Assembly (NCBI GenBank): GCA_014189435.1
Contig: CP050294.1
Coordinates: 372,001-436,000, forward strand
Length of the DNA: 64,000 nt
Source of the DNA: Mesorhizobium loti
GTDB taxonomy: Bacteria > Pseudomonadota > Alphaproteobacteria > Rhizobiales > Rhizobiaceae
Direction: 5' to 3'
The position numbers and the translations under genes were made by a program. Below the pieces are notes generated by a model that saw only the letters and a program-made list of their open reading frames with translations, was not told the DNA's origin and ran no database searches. Numbering within the stretch: the first letter of the stretch is position 1; each line of letters begins with the position of its first letter. Of the stretch, positions 20,934-31,354 are shown piece by piece.

Positions 20934-23900
20934 TTAGATGACAATGAAGTCCGCAGCCGAAAGATCCAGATTTGTGTTCAGGTGCGCAAATTGAATGGCT
21001 GCTTCCTGTCCAGAACCATCGGCGTCGTAAGACAATATTCCATTGTCGGTATCGTAGATGATGCGGTCGTCGGCATCATGAGCAGCACCGGCTGCACTCT
21101 TGTAGAATGAGCCCAGGGCGAGGGCGCCGTCGCCGCCAACGCTGGCAAAGATCAGGTTGTCGAGCAGGATCGTATCGTCGGCGACCTTGAAGTCCTTGAT
21201 CCAGTCGATATTGCCGTTCCCGAGTTCTGTCGAGAAGCGGAAATAGTCCTGGCCCGCGCCGCCGGTCAGCGTGTCGGCAGCCAGCCCGCCATCCAAAAGG
21301 TCGTTGCCGCCGCCGCCGGAGAGCGTATCGGCGCCCGCAACCCCCGGCTGAGCCGGCGCAGGCGGGAATTCGACCGATACGTTGAGCTTGTAGGTCGAGC
21401 CCTCCGGCACGGATTCCACCCAGCCATCGCCGGGAGCCGTGTCCGACCATTTGCCTTCCAGAATATAGTAGGTTCCGGTTTCCTGAACGATAAAGCTCGT
21501 GCTCGAATCCCGGCCGTTGTTGGAGCCCGGGTCGTTGCCGCCGTCGTCGTTCTGGGCGACGACATTGCCATCGCTGTCCAGCAGCCTGACGATGCTGTCA
21601 TGGACATTGGGGTCGGCAATTCCATCGATGTCGATGGTGATGATCGTCCCGGCCGCCAGGTTGAGGCTGTAATATCCGCCGAGGCCGTTTCCGGTCGCGT
21701 TGACGGTGGTGTGAAGGGTGGTCGTCGAATCGAAGATATCGGGATCGGCGGCCAGCGAGAAGTTGTTCGAGATGTCGAAGGCGGTTGAGGTCGAATTGTT
21801 CGTCGCATCGGGTCCGAGCGTGGCGTAGCCGGTGCCCATGCCCGGGCGGGGCGGAGCATCGCCCTGATAGGCGAAATCGCCGAGCAGGGTGTCATCGCCG
21901 CCGCCACCGTCGATCTTGTCGGCGCCGCCCTGGCCGGTCAGCACATTGGCCGAACCGTCGCCCGTCAGGCGATCGTTGAAACCCGAACCGGCCAGATTTT
22001 CGATCGAGATATAGGTGTCGCCGCCGGATTTGCCGCCACCCAGCTTAAGGCTGAGCCCGCTGGCCGCGTCGGCGTAGTCCGCCGTGTCGCTGCCGGCGCC
22101 GCCATTCAATGTGTCGGCGCCGCCCCCGCCGGTCAGCGTGTCGTTGCCGGCGCCCCCTGAAAGTTTGTTGGCCTGGGCATTGCCGATGAGATGGTCGTCG
22201 AAGAAGGAACCGACGGCGTTTTCGAAACCGACGAGGATGTCGTGCCGGATAACCGTGCCGCGCCCGACGATCTGCACCGGGCCATCGCCGTCGCCGCCGC
22301 TGGCCGTGCCATTGGCGAGGTCGATCGTCACACCCGATGAGCTGCCTTCGTAGACGACCGTATCGATACCGGCGCCGCCATCCAGATAGTCCTGGCCGGC
22401 GCCGCCGATGATGGTGTCGTTGCCGGCCTCACCGTACAGGATGTCGCCGTCATTGCCGCCATCCAGTATGTCGTTGCCGCCGCCGCCATTGAAATAGTCG
22501 CCGCCGCCCCGGCCCCAGAAATGATTTGCCGCCGACGTACCTATGAAACGGTCGATGCGGTCATCGGACCCGATCAGGTTCTCGATGCTGTAGAAGGTGT
22601 CGCCCGTAGCGGTGCCGCCATTGGCAACGTTCGTGGCGAGGTTGACGAGCAGTTGGAAGGGGCTTTCCTTGCTGAAGTCGACCGTGTCGACGCCCGCGCC
22701 GCCCCTGAATATGTCGATGCCATCCTGGCCGCTCAGCGTATCGTCGCCGGCGCCGCCGTCGAGAATATCGTTGCCCTGGCCGCCGAGGATCGTATCGTTG
22801 CCGCCGCCGCCATAGAGCGTGTCATTGCCGTCGTCGCTCTCGGTCTGGTCTTCAAGGTCGGCGACATCGATGGTGTTGTTGATGTCGCGGCTGGCGAGCG
22901 AGTCGCGGCCGCCGATGATGAGGTCATCGCCGCCCTGACCGAAGATCGTGTCGTTGCCGGCGCCGCCGTCGAGCGTATTGTTCCCGTTGTCGCCGAAGAT
23001 GATGCTGGTCATCGTGTTGTCGCCGATGATCGGTGGTGGGGTTTCGGTGCCACCGCCTCCAGGCTGGAGTGTCGACTCGTCGGCGTAGATGATGTGTTCG
23101 ACGTTGGCGATTTTCCGGATATTCAAGTTCCGGGACAGCAGAACGACCGTGTCGTTCCCGCCATTGGCTTCCTCGCGCACGATGTCGTCGAGGGAGTCGA
23201 CGAAATAGATATCGTCGCCGCCATTGCCGGCCATGCGGTCGCCGCCGCCGCGGCCATCCAGCACGTTGTTTCCGTCGTTGCCGATCAGGACGTCGTCATG
23301 GCTGCTGCCGATGCCGTTCTCGATGTAGTAGTCGGTCCCATCGGCGTTGTGCCCGGCAAAGATCGACACATTGTTGCTGTGGCCGTTGACGCTGGAGAAC
23401 TGTCCGGCGCGCAGGTCAAGGATCGTGCCCGCCGTCGAGCCGGAGAAGTCGATCGTGTCGGTTCCGCCGGTGTCATGGATCACAAAACCGATATCGTGCT
23501 GCATGCCCGAGGAGGTCAGCCGGTATCCATCCACAGTACTGCCGAAGCCGTAGACGTTGTCGCCCGTGTTGAGGTCGATGTGCTGATAGGTGCGCACCCC
23601 GTTCTCGTCGACGGTCGAGAAAAAGCGGCGGATGACCGCCTCGATGTCGGCCATCATCGGCGTTGCTGCCGACCAGCGGGTGGGTTCACCGACATCGATC
23701 CCGTCGAAATAGGACATGACGCTGTATTGCTGGCGGTCGTAGGTCCAGGTCGCATTGTTCAGATAATTGATCTGCACGCCGCCGGGACCGCTGTAATTGT
23801 AGAGGCCGGGATGGTTCAGGCCGAACTCATGGCCGAATTCATGGATGAAGGAATCGAACACATAGCCGCCAATATCCGTCTTGTTGTGCTCGGTGTCGTG

Positions 23901-24278
23901 GAAACGCTGACCAATGCTGACATAGCGGTCGTTGGAATAGGCGCTGCCGTCGTCCTCCTCGCCCAGTTCGGGGCTGACAACCTGCATCCAGTCGGTTGCG
24001 CTGTTGTAGGGTGCGTTGTCGACGATTTCGAACTTCAGAGGGGTGACACTGGCCCACATCTGCAAGGCGCCGATCGCCGCGGCCTTGTATTCGGGATGGT
24101 CATTGAGGTCGGAGACATTGATCCGTAGCGTGCCCGCCGCGATCGCCGGCGTCAGCGACCGGTCCAGCGCTCCAAGGTAGGTGAGGTAGGCCTCGTAGTC
24201 TTCGCTTTTGCCGTACGGGTTATCCGGCGTCTGGTCGTTGACCCACCATTGATCGCTGGTTTGGCTTGGGTTCGGCAT
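20934..24278 (-). CDS. Serralysin-type RTX metalloprotease (M10B) with an inserted PPC domain
   Basis: A 1114-residue secreted protease starting at ATG 24278, chosen for AAGGAG eight bases upstream; in-frame Met codons further upstream (24350) lack such a site. The catalytic domain carries the metzincin zinc site [12 protein letters not shown] (His146, Glu147, His150, His156) and the Met-turn [12 protein letters not shown] nonapeptide repeats (GGxGxDxLx) follow in several blocks, for instance [12 protein letters not shown] and [24 protein letters not shown]-like beta domain ([30 protein letters not shown]) lies between the main RTX array and a last RTX block. The end, AADFIVI, is the acidic-hydrophobic C-terminal signal of type I substrates. 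It heads the export operon. Typical serralysins are about 480 residues, so this is a long member. Confidence 0.93.
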   Translation of the reverse strand: MPNPSQTSDQWWVNDQTPDNPYGKSEDYEAYLTYLGALDRSLTPAIAAGTLRINVSDLNDHPEYKAAAIGALQMWASVTPLKFEIVDNAPYNSATDWMQVVSPELGEEDDGSAYSNDRYVSIGQRFHDTEHNKTDIGGYVFDSFIHEFGHEFGLNHPGLYNYSGPGGVQINYLNNATWTYDRQQYSVMSYFDGIDVGEPTRWSAATPMMADIEAVIRRFFSTVDENGVRTYQHIDLNTGDNVYGFGSTVDGYRLTSSGMQHDIGFVIHDTGGTDTIDFSGSTAGTILDLRAGQFSSVNGHSNNVSIFAGHNADGTDYYIENGIGSSHDDVLIGNDGNNVLDGRGGGDRMAGNGGDDIYFVDSLDDIVREEANGGNDTVVLLSRNLNIRKIANVEHIIYADESTLQPGGGGTETPPPIIGDNTMTSIIFGDNGNNTLDGGAGNDTIFGQGGDDLIIGGRDSLASRDINNTIDVADLEDQTESDDGNDTLYGGGGNDTILGGQGNDILDGGAGDDTLSGQDGIDIFRGGAGVDTVDFSKESPFQLLVNLATNVANGGTATGDTFYSIENLIGSDDRIDRFIGTSAANHFWGRGGGDYFNGGGGNDILDGGNDGDILYGEAGNDTIIGGAGQDYLDGGAGIDTVVYEGSSSGVTIDLANGTASGGDGDGPVQIVGRGTVIRHDILVGFENAVGSFFDDHLIGNAQANKLSGGAGNDTLTGGGGADTLNGGAGSDTADYADAASGLSLKLGGGKSGGDTYISIENLAGSGFNDRLTGDGSANVLTGQGGADKIDGGGGDDTLLGDFAYQGDAPPRPGMGTGYATLGPDATNNSTSTAFDISNNFSLAADPDIFDSTTTLHTTVNATGNGLGGYYSLNLAAGTIITIDIDGIADPNVHDSIVRLLDSDGNVVAQNDDGGNDPGSNNGRDSSTSFIVQETGTYYILEGKWSDTAPGDGWVESVPEGSTYKLNVSVEFPPAPAQPGVAGADTLSGGGGNDLLDGGLAADTLTGGAGQDYFRFSTELGNGNIDWIKDFKVADDTILLDNLIFASVGGDGALALGSFYKSAAGAAHDADDRIIYDTDNGILSYDADGSGQEAAIQFAHLNTNLDLSAADFIVI

Positions 24279-24675
24279 CCTTGGGACTCCTTGTCTCACA
24301 GCCGTGGCAATTACGGTTGCTTGGGCCAAACAGTTCAAATTCAAGTTCATGCTGATCTCGTTCCCATTCTGTGTATTGTTCTTCGCTGATCTGGATCGAC
24401 GAGCTATCGGGCTGACCGGCGTCCGCAAGCGCCTGCGCGGCAGCCACTGGGTGAAGACTGAGTGGACGGTCAACACAAAAATCTGGATGACGCTCCCCTC
24501 ACATTGTATCGGCGCAACGTTTGCGGATCATCCGTTGCACTAATCGTGCCAAAGGAATAAGCTTTCAATCGCCTGCGTGGTAAGCTGCCTTGCGTGTCCG
24601 ACCTCCGACATTTGGTTGTAGACCCGACACTCTCGTCCTCGCTCGGGGCTTGTCGCAAATTCGGACCCTTAACTG
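24279..24675. other. Gene-free region upstream of the protease operon
   Basis: No recognisable gene. It must hold the promoter of the leftward protease/secretion operon. The protease frame stays open upstream to 24476, but without a ribosome site. Right of about 24545 the sequence is probably debris flanking the IS6 derivative. I see no clear operator. Confidence 0.4.
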
Positions 24676-25034
24676 GGCGTTGTCACGTTGTTTGCAATGT
24701 GGGCGCGTGAGGCCGATACCGCGCTTTTCAGGCAGGCCGTGCACTCACGGCTTCCCACGCGGCCATGGCTTGGCGTCGATGGGTTCGAATTTGTGCGGCG
24801 GAGCGGTTGGTCTGGGATGGGACGAAGAGATTTCGAACGGCGGAGAAGATCGACACGAAATGCTGCAATGAGCCGACCGACCGGAAACCCTGTCGCGTTC
24901 GTTCCCGTTTTCGTCCAAACAGCACGGGCCACGATTTCGATCGGATAGCGGTGGTTCTTGTAGGTCGGTGCACTCACGGTCATGGGCGCGCTGCTACCTC
25001 AATTTCCTTACCCCTCAATCAATGTGACACCACC
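24676..25034 (-). mobile_element. IS6-family deletion derivative (about 360 bp)
   Basis: Both ends match the complete IS6 copy at 25753-26549 (GGCGTTGTCACGTTGTTTG at one side, GGTGGTGTCACATTGATTG at the other), in inverted orientation. The gene is reduced to the first codons ([19 protein letters not shown]) joined to the last 60 ([19 protein letters not shown] to [10 protein letters not shown]), with the catalytic centre deleted. It could be mobilised in trans by the complete copy. Confidence 0.85.
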
Positions 25035-25288
25035 TGCGCACCCTCTCGTGAATGCGCTCGGCAAAGGCTTCGGCGAAGCGGTCGGCCAGCGCCTTGACCA
25101 TGATCGACGAATAATCGTCATTGGCCCTCTCGAAACGTTCGGCGATCGCCACCTCCTCGATGCCGGCGGTGACGATGAAGCCGCCGATGTAATCTGGCTT
25201 GCCGCTATCCACTGGCGCGACGAAATCAGACAGTGCGACATTGGCCTTGCCGTCGCGCCTGGTCAGTTGCTGGCGCAAGGTGAAAAAT
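25035..25288 (-). pseudogene. metH: Methionine synthase MetH, internal fragment (inverted)
   Basis: Reads [31 protein letters not shown] and [20 protein letters not shown] to ERIHERVR, the start of the AdoMet-binding activation domain of cobalamin-dependent methionine synthase. It stops at the 8-bp sequence GGTGCGCA (minus strand) next to the IS6 derivative. The following part of the protein is found on the opposite strand at 26550-26935, next to the same eight bases. Confidence 0.9.
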
Positions 25289-25292
25289 GTCG

Positions 25293-25460
25293 CTAGTGCC
25301 TTGATTCCAACACTTGGTGCCCACGTCTGACGGCTGCGATGATGTTGTCAGGGTCTGCTTTCCAAAGGAACGGCTTTGGCTCTTCGTTGTGCTCTTTGAG
25401 AAATCGGTTGATGGCTGCCTGAAGATCAAGATCGTGTCCCAGGGAGTTCTCTAATCGGCT
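25293..25460 (-). pseudogene. IS630-type transposase, C-terminal tail
   Basis: The minus frame reads LGHDLDLQAAINRFLKEHNE, then [20 protein letters not shown] and GHQVLESRH before TAG. This is the standard end of IS630-group DDE transposases (NRF.xEHN.EPKPF.W.ADPD.I). Only about 50 residues remain. Confidence 0.75.
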
Positions 25461-25689
25461 TTGTCAACGGGCTCCTTTCTCCTCGTTGATGCAGCGCGTG
25501 CCGGGCTCAGGGTTCTCTCCGGGGTCGATCGCAAGGATCGCCGCATGTTTGCGTTGGAACGGGTGGGTCGAAGTGGTGTTCGCGGTTCCGTTGGACCGCA
25601 TGCGTGGGAGCGACCTCATCCGTGCAGCGTCCCGGCAAGGACGCATCTCGGGAATTGGAGTTGTTAGGGAATCGAAAGCTCCTCCTCAG

Positions 25690-25752
25690 GCTGCAGCAGC
25701 AGAGTGGCGGAACGGCTCGTTCGTCTTCCACATGGCGTGGAGGATAACGGCG
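25690..25752 (-). pseudogene. Possible IS110-type transposase tail
   Basis: The short minus frame PAVILHAMWKTNEPFRHSAA resembles the last residues of IS116/IS110/IS902 transposases. About twenty residues only. The 230 bp between this and the IS630 tail show no recognisable gene. Confidence 0.4.
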
Positions 25753-26549
25753 GGTGGTGTCACATTGATTGAGGGGTAAGGAAATTGAGGTAGTGACCGT
25801 GAGTGCACCGACCTACAAGAACCACCGCTATCCGATCGAAATCGTGGCCCGTGCTGTTTGGCTCTACTTCCGCTTCAATCTGAGCCTGCGCGATGTCGAG
25901 GAAATGCTGCTCGAACGCGGGATCGTCGTTTCCTACGAGACCATCCGCCGATGGTGCCGAAAGCACGGCCCTGATTATGCGCGCCGCATACGCCGCAAGT
26001 CGCCGACGAAAGACGATGTCTGGCACCTGGATGAAGTCGTGGTGCGCATCAACGGTCAGAAATGCTGGTTGTGGAGAGCGGTTGATCAGGACGGATATGT
26101 GCTCGACGAGATTGTCCAGACGCGTCGCAACACCAAGGCCGCCCGGCGCCTGCTGACGCGACTTCTGAAGAAGCAGGGTCTGCCGCCAAAGCGTATGATC
26201 ACCGACAAACTGCGCTCCTACGGGGCGGCCCAACGCCAGGTCATGCCGAACGTGGAACACCGCTCGCATAAAGGCTTGAACAACCGGGCGGAGAATTCTC
26301 ACCTGCCGTTCCGAAAACGGGAACGAACGCGACAGGGTTTCCGGTCGGTCGGCTCATTGCAGCATTTCGTGTCGATCTTCTCCGCCGTTCGAAATCTCTT
26401 CGTCCCATCCCAGACCAACCGCTCCGCCGCACAAATTCGAACCCATCGACGCCAAGCCATGGCCGCGTGGGAAGCCGTGAGTGCACGGCCTGCCTGAAAA
26501 GCGCGGTATCGGCCTCACGCGCCCACATTGCAAACAACGTGACAACGCC
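25753..26549 (+). mobile_element. IS6-family element, complete
   Basis: About 797 bp bounded by imperfect inverted repeats (left GGTGGTGTCACATTGATTG, right complement GGCGTTGTCACGTTGTTTG). The right flank starts with GGTGCGCA, which matches the metH flank of the inverted derivative at 25035-25042. IS6 elements make 8-bp duplications, so this copy was the original metH insertion. Confidence 0.88.
25793..26497 (+). CDS. IS6-family transposase
   Basis: A 234-residue DDE transposase from GTG 25793. Motifs: the helix-turn-helix region [20 protein letters not shown], the first Asp in [15 protein letters not shown], the second in [13 protein letters not shown], and the Glu in [17 protein letters not shown]. 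The length is normal and no damage is seen. Confidence 0.93.
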   Translation: MTVSAPTYKNHRYPIEIVARAVWLYFRFNLSLRDVEEMLLERGIVVSYETIRRWCRKHGPDYARRIRRKSPTKDDVWHLDEVVVRINGQKCWLWRAVDQDGYVLDEIVQTRRNTKAARRLLTRLLKKQGLPPKRMITDKLRSYGAAQRQVMPNVEHRSHKGLNNRAENSHLPFRKRERTRQGFRSVGSLQHFVSIFSAVRNLFVPSQTNRSAAQIRTHRRQAMAAWEAVSARPA

Positions 26550-26935
<386 letters not shown>

Positions 26936-27139
26936 GCGGCGGCAAGCGCTGTCGTCTCTTCGCTTTAACAGTGTCGTTTTCGTGTGGACGGGGCTCAGGT
27001 GCTGGTGTTTTGCGCACCAACGCCCATTAAAGATAGAATGAGTTCGAAACGAAGTGATAGTGATCTGTATAAGTAAGTTCTAAAATTCGTTCGTTCAGTT
27101 TTGGTAGAAGTAAAGTTTGGCGTTTTCGGCTTTTCAAGC

Positions 27140-27168
27140 TAGACAGATCTCCGGATCTGGCGCACTAT
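27140..27168 (+). promoter_or_regulatory. Candidate promoter of the oxidase operon
   Basis: TAGACA (27140-27145) and CACTAT (27163-27168) are spaced by 17 bp, about 45 bp before the first gene. An inverted repeat AGATC-N4-GATCT starts at the last base of the -35 hexamer and lies in the spacer, a place where a regulator could act. The downstream gene has a strong GGAGGGG ribosome site. Prediction by eye only. Confidence 0.35.
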
Positions 27169-27212
27169 CTTTTCGGAATACAATCTCGAGCTAATATGTA
27201 GGGAGGGGACCC

Positions 27213-29327
27213 ATGTCGCGTCCTGGATTGATGGTGCGTGCGCGAATTCTCGCGGGTGTTTTCCTCAGCAGCCTGGGACCGATCGCGGTGCTGCCCGCGG
27301 CGGCCGAGATCCTCAATCCACCGGTGCTGCAGGACGAACGGGCGCCGATTGCCAAGCCTGCCCTGACGGAGCTCGCACCGGCTCCGCCACTGCCCGGCAA
27401 CACGCTGCCGGTGCGCGGCGACCGCCTGCTCAATCTCAAGCTCGACTACATCGACAACCAGATCTACAACCCGTCCACGGGCGGCTACGACAAGGTCCAT
27501 CTGCGCGGCTACACCGGCAAGGGCGTCGATCCCAGCGCTCCTTATGTCTCGCCGACGATCGAGGCAATTCCAGGCGACACGGTACGCGTCACCCTCGACA
27601 ATCAGTTGCCGGCAGGACCGCAGCCCGGCGACCCCGGCTGCATGCCCGACGGCCAGATGCCCGACATCCCCCACTGCTTCAACGGCACCAATCTCCACAC
27701 CCACGGGCTGTGGGTAAGCCCATCGGGAAACAGCGACAATGTGCTGTTGTCGATCAACCCGCAGACGCGGTTCACCTATGAATGCAACATCCCGTCGGAC
27801 CATCCTTCCGGCACGTTCTGGTATCACACCCATCGCCACGGCTCGACCGCGCTGCAGGTGTCGAGCGGCATGGCCGGGGCGCTGATCATCCGCGGCAACC
27901 GCTTGCCGACCCCGACCGCGCATGGCGACATCGATACGCTGATCCCGACCTCGGCGATCCCCGAGCGGCTGCTGGTGATGCAGCAGATCCAGTATGCCTG
28001 CCGCGCGCCCGCGGCGAAGCCCGGCGATCTCGGCCCGATCAAGCAGGACATCAACGGCCACTATTTCTGCGATCCGGGCGATGTCGGCGGCATCGAGGGC
28101 TATGACCAGTTCGGGCCGGGCACCTGGCCGGCATCGGGGCGCTATACCTCGCTCAATGGCAAGGTGTTCAATCCCAACGACCCCTTGAAGGCGACGCAGG
28201 GCCAGATCGAGCGCTGGCGCATGGTCCATGCAGGCGTGCGCGACACGATCAGCCTGCAGTTCTTCAAGGTGAATGACGGCAAGTTGAAGCCGGGGGTGAA
28301 AACGCTGCTGAATGCCATCACCACCGCGGCGTTCATAAAGGATACGTGCAGCACCACGCCGGTGCCCTATACGCTGATCGCTGCCGACGGGCTGACGATG
28401 GCGGCATCGCAACCGACCAAGCTTGCAACCTTCCAGCCTGGCTATCGCTTTGACGCGCTGGTCGTCTTTCCAGAAGCCGGGCGCTACTGCGTGATCGACT
28501 CCTCGGCGCCCAAATCCGGTGTGGTCAACGCGCTCGACGTCGGACCGCAACTGCTCGCCTTGGTCGACGTCGCGGCGGGAACGCCGGTCGACAACGTGGA
28601 AACCTACGTCAATCGCAAGCTGCTTGCGCTCGCCGAGGCCAACATGCCCGCGGACGTCAAAGCGACTGTCGTGGCCGATCTCAAGGCCGGAACGAAATTC
28701 ACCAGCTTCACGCCGCATCCCGACATCACCGACGACGAAGTGAAGGGCAACGGCACGCAGGAACTGACCTTCTTCATCGACACGACCGGACCGGACACCA
28801 AGTTCGAAGTCGGCAACACGCTCAACACGGCCGACGCGAAGCCCTACGAGGCGACCCGCATCGACCGCTCGCTGCCGCTGGGCAAGGCGCAGGAATGGAC
28901 GTTGCAGTCGCACTTCGTCAGCCATCCGTTCCACATCCACGTCAATCCGTTCCAGATCGTCTCGATCATCGATCCCAACGGCAAGGACGTCAGCGCGCCG
29001 GGCGCGATAGACGACGCCGGCGGTGCGCCCTACGATCCGCAATATGCCGGGCTAAAGGGCGTGTGGAAGGATACGCTGTGGATCAAGAGCCTGATCCCGC
29101 AAAACCTGCCCACGGGTTTTTCAGGCATCTACACGATCACGCTGCGCACCCGCTACGAGCGCTATATCGGCGAGTACGTGCTGCACTGCCACATCCTCGA
29201 CCATGAGGATCAGGGCATGATGCAGAACGTTGCCGTGGTGCTGCCTGACCAGGTGGGCGACGACGCGCAGAGCGACGCCATGCAGATGGATGGGATGCAG
29301 ATGGGTGGCCACGATGCCCACAAGTAA
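27213..29327 (+). CDS. Exported multicopper oxidase (laccase/CotA-like)
   Basis: A 704-residue protein with an N-terminal signal (RARILAGVFLSSLGPIAVLPAAAE, cleavage likely after AAA). All four copper ligand blocks are visible: LHTHGLW (about residue 161), FWYHTHRHG (about 203), HPFHIHVNPF (about 570) and HCHILDHEDQGM (about 656). The first three cupredoxin domains are spaced as in laccases. Such enzymes oxidise phenols, amines or metal ions and reduce O2 to water in the periplasm. The C-terminus is Met/His-rich (MQMDGMQMGGHDAHK), a possible copper-handling tail. It is the first gene of a five-gene operon and overlaps the next start by 14 bases. The substrate is unknown. Confidence 0.93.
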   Translation: MSRPGLMVRARILAGVFLSSLGPIAVLPAAAEILNPPVLQDERAPIAKPALTELAPAPPLPGNTLPVRGDRLLNLKLDYIDNQIYNPSTGGYDKVHLRGYTGKGVDPSAPYVSPTIEAIPGDTVRVTLDNQLPAGPQPGDPGCMPDGQMPDIPHCFNGTNLHTHGLWVSPSGNSDNVLLSINPQTRFTYECNIPSDHPSGTFWYHTHRHGSTALQVSSGMAGALIIRGNRLPTPTAHGDIDTLIPTSAIPERLLVMQQIQYACRAPAAKPGDLGPIKQDINGHYFCDPGDVGGIEGYDQFGPGTWPASGRYTSLNGKVFNPNDPLKATQGQIERWRMVHAGVRDTISLQFFKVNDGKLKPGVKTLLNAITTAAFIKDTCSTTPVPYTLIAADGLTMAASQPTKLATFQPGYRFDALVVFPEAGRYCVIDSSAPKSGVVNALDVGPQLLALVDVAAGTPVDNVETYVNRKLLALAEANMPADVKATVVADLKAGTKFTSFTPHPDITDDEVKGNGTQELTFFIDTTGPDTKFEVGNTLNTADAKPYEATRIDRSLPLGKAQEWTLQSHFVSHPFHIHVNPFQIVSIIDPNGKDVSAPGAIDDAGGAPYDPQYAGLKGVWKDTLWIKSLIPQNLPTGFSGIYTITLRTRYERYIGEYVLHCHILDHEDQGMMQNVAVVLPDQVGDDAQSDAMQMDGMQMGGHDAHK

Positions 29328-31314
29328 GGCGCAGGCGCCGGAACCCGATGCGCCGTTTAGATGGAGCGACGTCGAGGCGATCCTAACCGCTGCGGGCGGC
29401 AACGATGGACCAGGCAGCCTGACCGGGTTGACGCTGCCGGATTTCCTGACGCTGCAACTGCAGGGCATGCCGCTGATCGCGCCGCTGACCACAACGTGCT
29501 GCGGCACGAGCGACGCCAAGGGGCGCGGCGCGCGCTCGGTGCTGGTCCGCGGCTTGCGCGGACTGCCGCCCTTCGACGGCAGGCAGTTCCCCCGCCTGCC
29601 CTGGGGCGGCAAGCCGGTCGCCGACGACGACATCGACCGGATCGAGACCTGGATCGAGGAAGGCTGCCCCGGCGAGCTGATCGAGACGGTCGCGCTTGCC
29701 GGCGAAGTCAGCGTGACGACCGAGGCCCGCGTCGAGGTGAAGGGGCTTCCCGGCCCCATCTTCGGCCCGGCATCCGATCCCGCGGCATGGCGCTACGCCA
29801 AGGGCGAATTGCGCCAGCGCATGGATGTCGATGTGCTCGACGACGCGCAGAAAGAGCGGCTGCGCCATGCATTTCGCGAGCTCTACAAGCTCAACAAATG
29901 GGTCGGCGACAAGCGCAGCTACAACAATCTGGCGCTGATCCACCAGAACCATTGCCAGCATGGCTGGGAGCGCTTCCTGCCGTGGCATCGCGTGTATCTC
30001 TATGAATTCGAGCAGGCCTTGCAGGATTTCTGCCCCGACGTGACCATGCCGTGGTGGGATTTCCCGGCCGAGCGTTACAAGCCGGACGATCCGGCCAACG
30101 GCGCAATCCTTCCTGATGCCTTCAAAGGCTTCCTCACCCAGGACTCGGTGCGCTTCCTGCGCGACAAGGGTTTTCCGGCCAAGATCGACACGCTGGTCGG
30201 CCAGTTCTGGGCCAATCCGACGCAAATCTACGACGCGGTCAGCAAGGCATGCGGCAAGGAGTATGTGGCCGGCGAAAACCGCAAGCGGCTGATCGACGCG
30301 GTGCTTGAGGCCAATTCGCTGTGGTACCCGCTGCGCTACTCCAGCCAGTTCGGCAAAGGCACGATCAACACCGTCATCCATTACCATTACCCGGCACAGG
30401 AGGACATCGACGAGATCCTCAGCCTGCGCACCTTCCGCGACTTCGGCGGCGGCAGCCTCTATGTCGACAGCTTCGGCTTCCTCGACCAGAACCCGCACAA
30501 CACGATGCACATCTGGACCGGGGGCATGAACCCTGCGTTCAAGACCAGCGCTCCCCCCGACCGCAACAGCGCGGTGCGCGTTGCCGGGCGCAAATTCCAC
30601 CAGCGCGACGATCTCTACTCCGAGCCGCAGTTCGGCGACATGTTCTCGAACCTGACCGCGTCCTACGACCCGATCTTCTGGCCGGTGCACGCCAATATCG
30701 ACCGGCTCTGGTGGCGCTGGCAGCAGCACCATCCCGGCGGGCTGCCAGCCGATCTCGATTCCGCACTGACGCCGTGGAGCTACGCGGTGCGCGATACGCT
30801 CGACATGAACCGTTTCGGCTATGAGTATGTCCGTGGCGGATGCCTGATGCCGGTGGGGCTGACCAATCCGGTCGGACGCTTCGTCTCGGCGCCGATTGCG
30901 GTGCCTGAGGCGACCAAGAGCTTCCGCTCGGTCGAAGTGCGGCTGCACCGCGTGCCTCAGCTGCTGCGCTCCTGCTTCATTCGCGTGTTTCTCAACACGC
31001 AGGATGCCGACGCCTCGACGCCGCTCAACGTGCCGGGCTATGCCGGCTACGCCGCCGTGTTCGGTCATGGCGAATGTTATGGCGGGCCTGGGCATTGCGA
31101 GAGTCCGCAAGCGGAGAACCGCAAATTCGATCTGCGCGAGCGCAGCATGAACACGCCGCGCAACCACCGCATCGATGTGACGCGCGCGGCACGCCGGCTG
31201 ATCGCGGCCGGCGCCACCAGCCTCACGGTGAGCCTGGTCGTGATCGGCGCCTCCTATAAGGAAGACCGCGAGCTGCTGCGGCTTGATGGGGTTTCGCTCA
31301 ACTTTCTCGACTGA
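29314..31314 (+). CDS. Tyrosinase-type di-copper oxidase with an N-terminal extension
   Basis: A 666-residue protein from ATG 29314. The type 3 copper centre is complete: CuA ligands in LIHQNHCQHGWERFLPWHR and CuB ligands in QNPHNTMHIWTGG and DPIFWPVHANIDRLWWRWQ. Tyrosinases hydroxylate phenols and oxidise catechols to quinones. Before this domain lie about 190 residues containing LPDFLTLQLQGMPLIAP, a CC pair, and DDIDRIETWIEEGCPG, a motif I cannot assign. No signal peptide is visible, unlike the multicopper oxidase before it. A C-terminal beta-rich domain follows the copper core. The gene is translationally coupled to its neighbours on both sides. Confidence 0.9.
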   Translation: MPTSKAQAPEPDAPFRWSDVEAILTAAGGNDGPGSLTGLTLPDFLTLQLQGMPLIAPLTTTCCGTSDAKGRGARSVLVRGLRGLPPFDGRQFPRLPWGGKPVADDDIDRIETWIEEGCPGELIETVALAGEVSVTTEARVEVKGLPGPIFGPASDPAAWRYAKGELRQRMDVDVLDDAQKERLRHAFRELYKLNKWVGDKRSYNNLALIHQNHCQHGWERFLPWHRVYLYEFEQALQDFCPDVTMPWWDFPAERYKPDDPANGAILPDAFKGFLTQDSVRFLRDKGFPAKIDTLVGQFWANPTQIYDAVSKACGKEYVAGENRKRLIDAVLEANSLWYPLRYSSQFGKGTINTVIHYHYPAQEDIDEILSLRTFRDFGGGSLYVDSFGFLDQNPHNTMHIWTGGMNPAFKTSAPPDRNSAVRVAGRKFHQRDDLYSEPQFGDMFSNLTASYDPIFWPVHANIDRLWWRWQQHHPGGLPADLDSALTPWSYAVRDTLDMNRFGYEYVRGGCLMPVGLTNPVGRFVSAPIAVPEATKSFRSVEVRLHRVPQLLRSCFIRVFLNTQDADASTPLNVPGYAGYAAVFGHGECYGGPGHCESPQAENRKFDLRERSMNTPRNHRIDVTRAARRLIAAGATSLTVSLVVIGASYKEDRELLRLDGVSLNFLD

Positions 31315-31354
31315 CCAGAAGACGCGGCCGGCGCAGGCGCTGAGGGGAAATCAA

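Noticed and set aside
21290..23300. Dense short repeats that could suggest a CRISPR array or minisatellite
   Set aside because: The repeats are the coding RTX nonapeptide motifs; spacing is multiples of 27 bp and the frame is open.
22521..24128. Long open frame of 535 codons on the plus strand
   Set aside because: It is antisense to the RTX protease, whose biased Gly/Asp codons keep the opposite frame open; no motif is present.
27165..29042. Long minus-strand frame opposite the multicopper oxidase
   Set aside because: Arg/Val/Asp-rich antisense artefact of high GC; the plus frame has all copper motifs.
29383..31167. Long minus-strand frame opposite the tyrosinase
   Set aside because: Same GC artefact, no domain, and fully overlaps a convincing gene.
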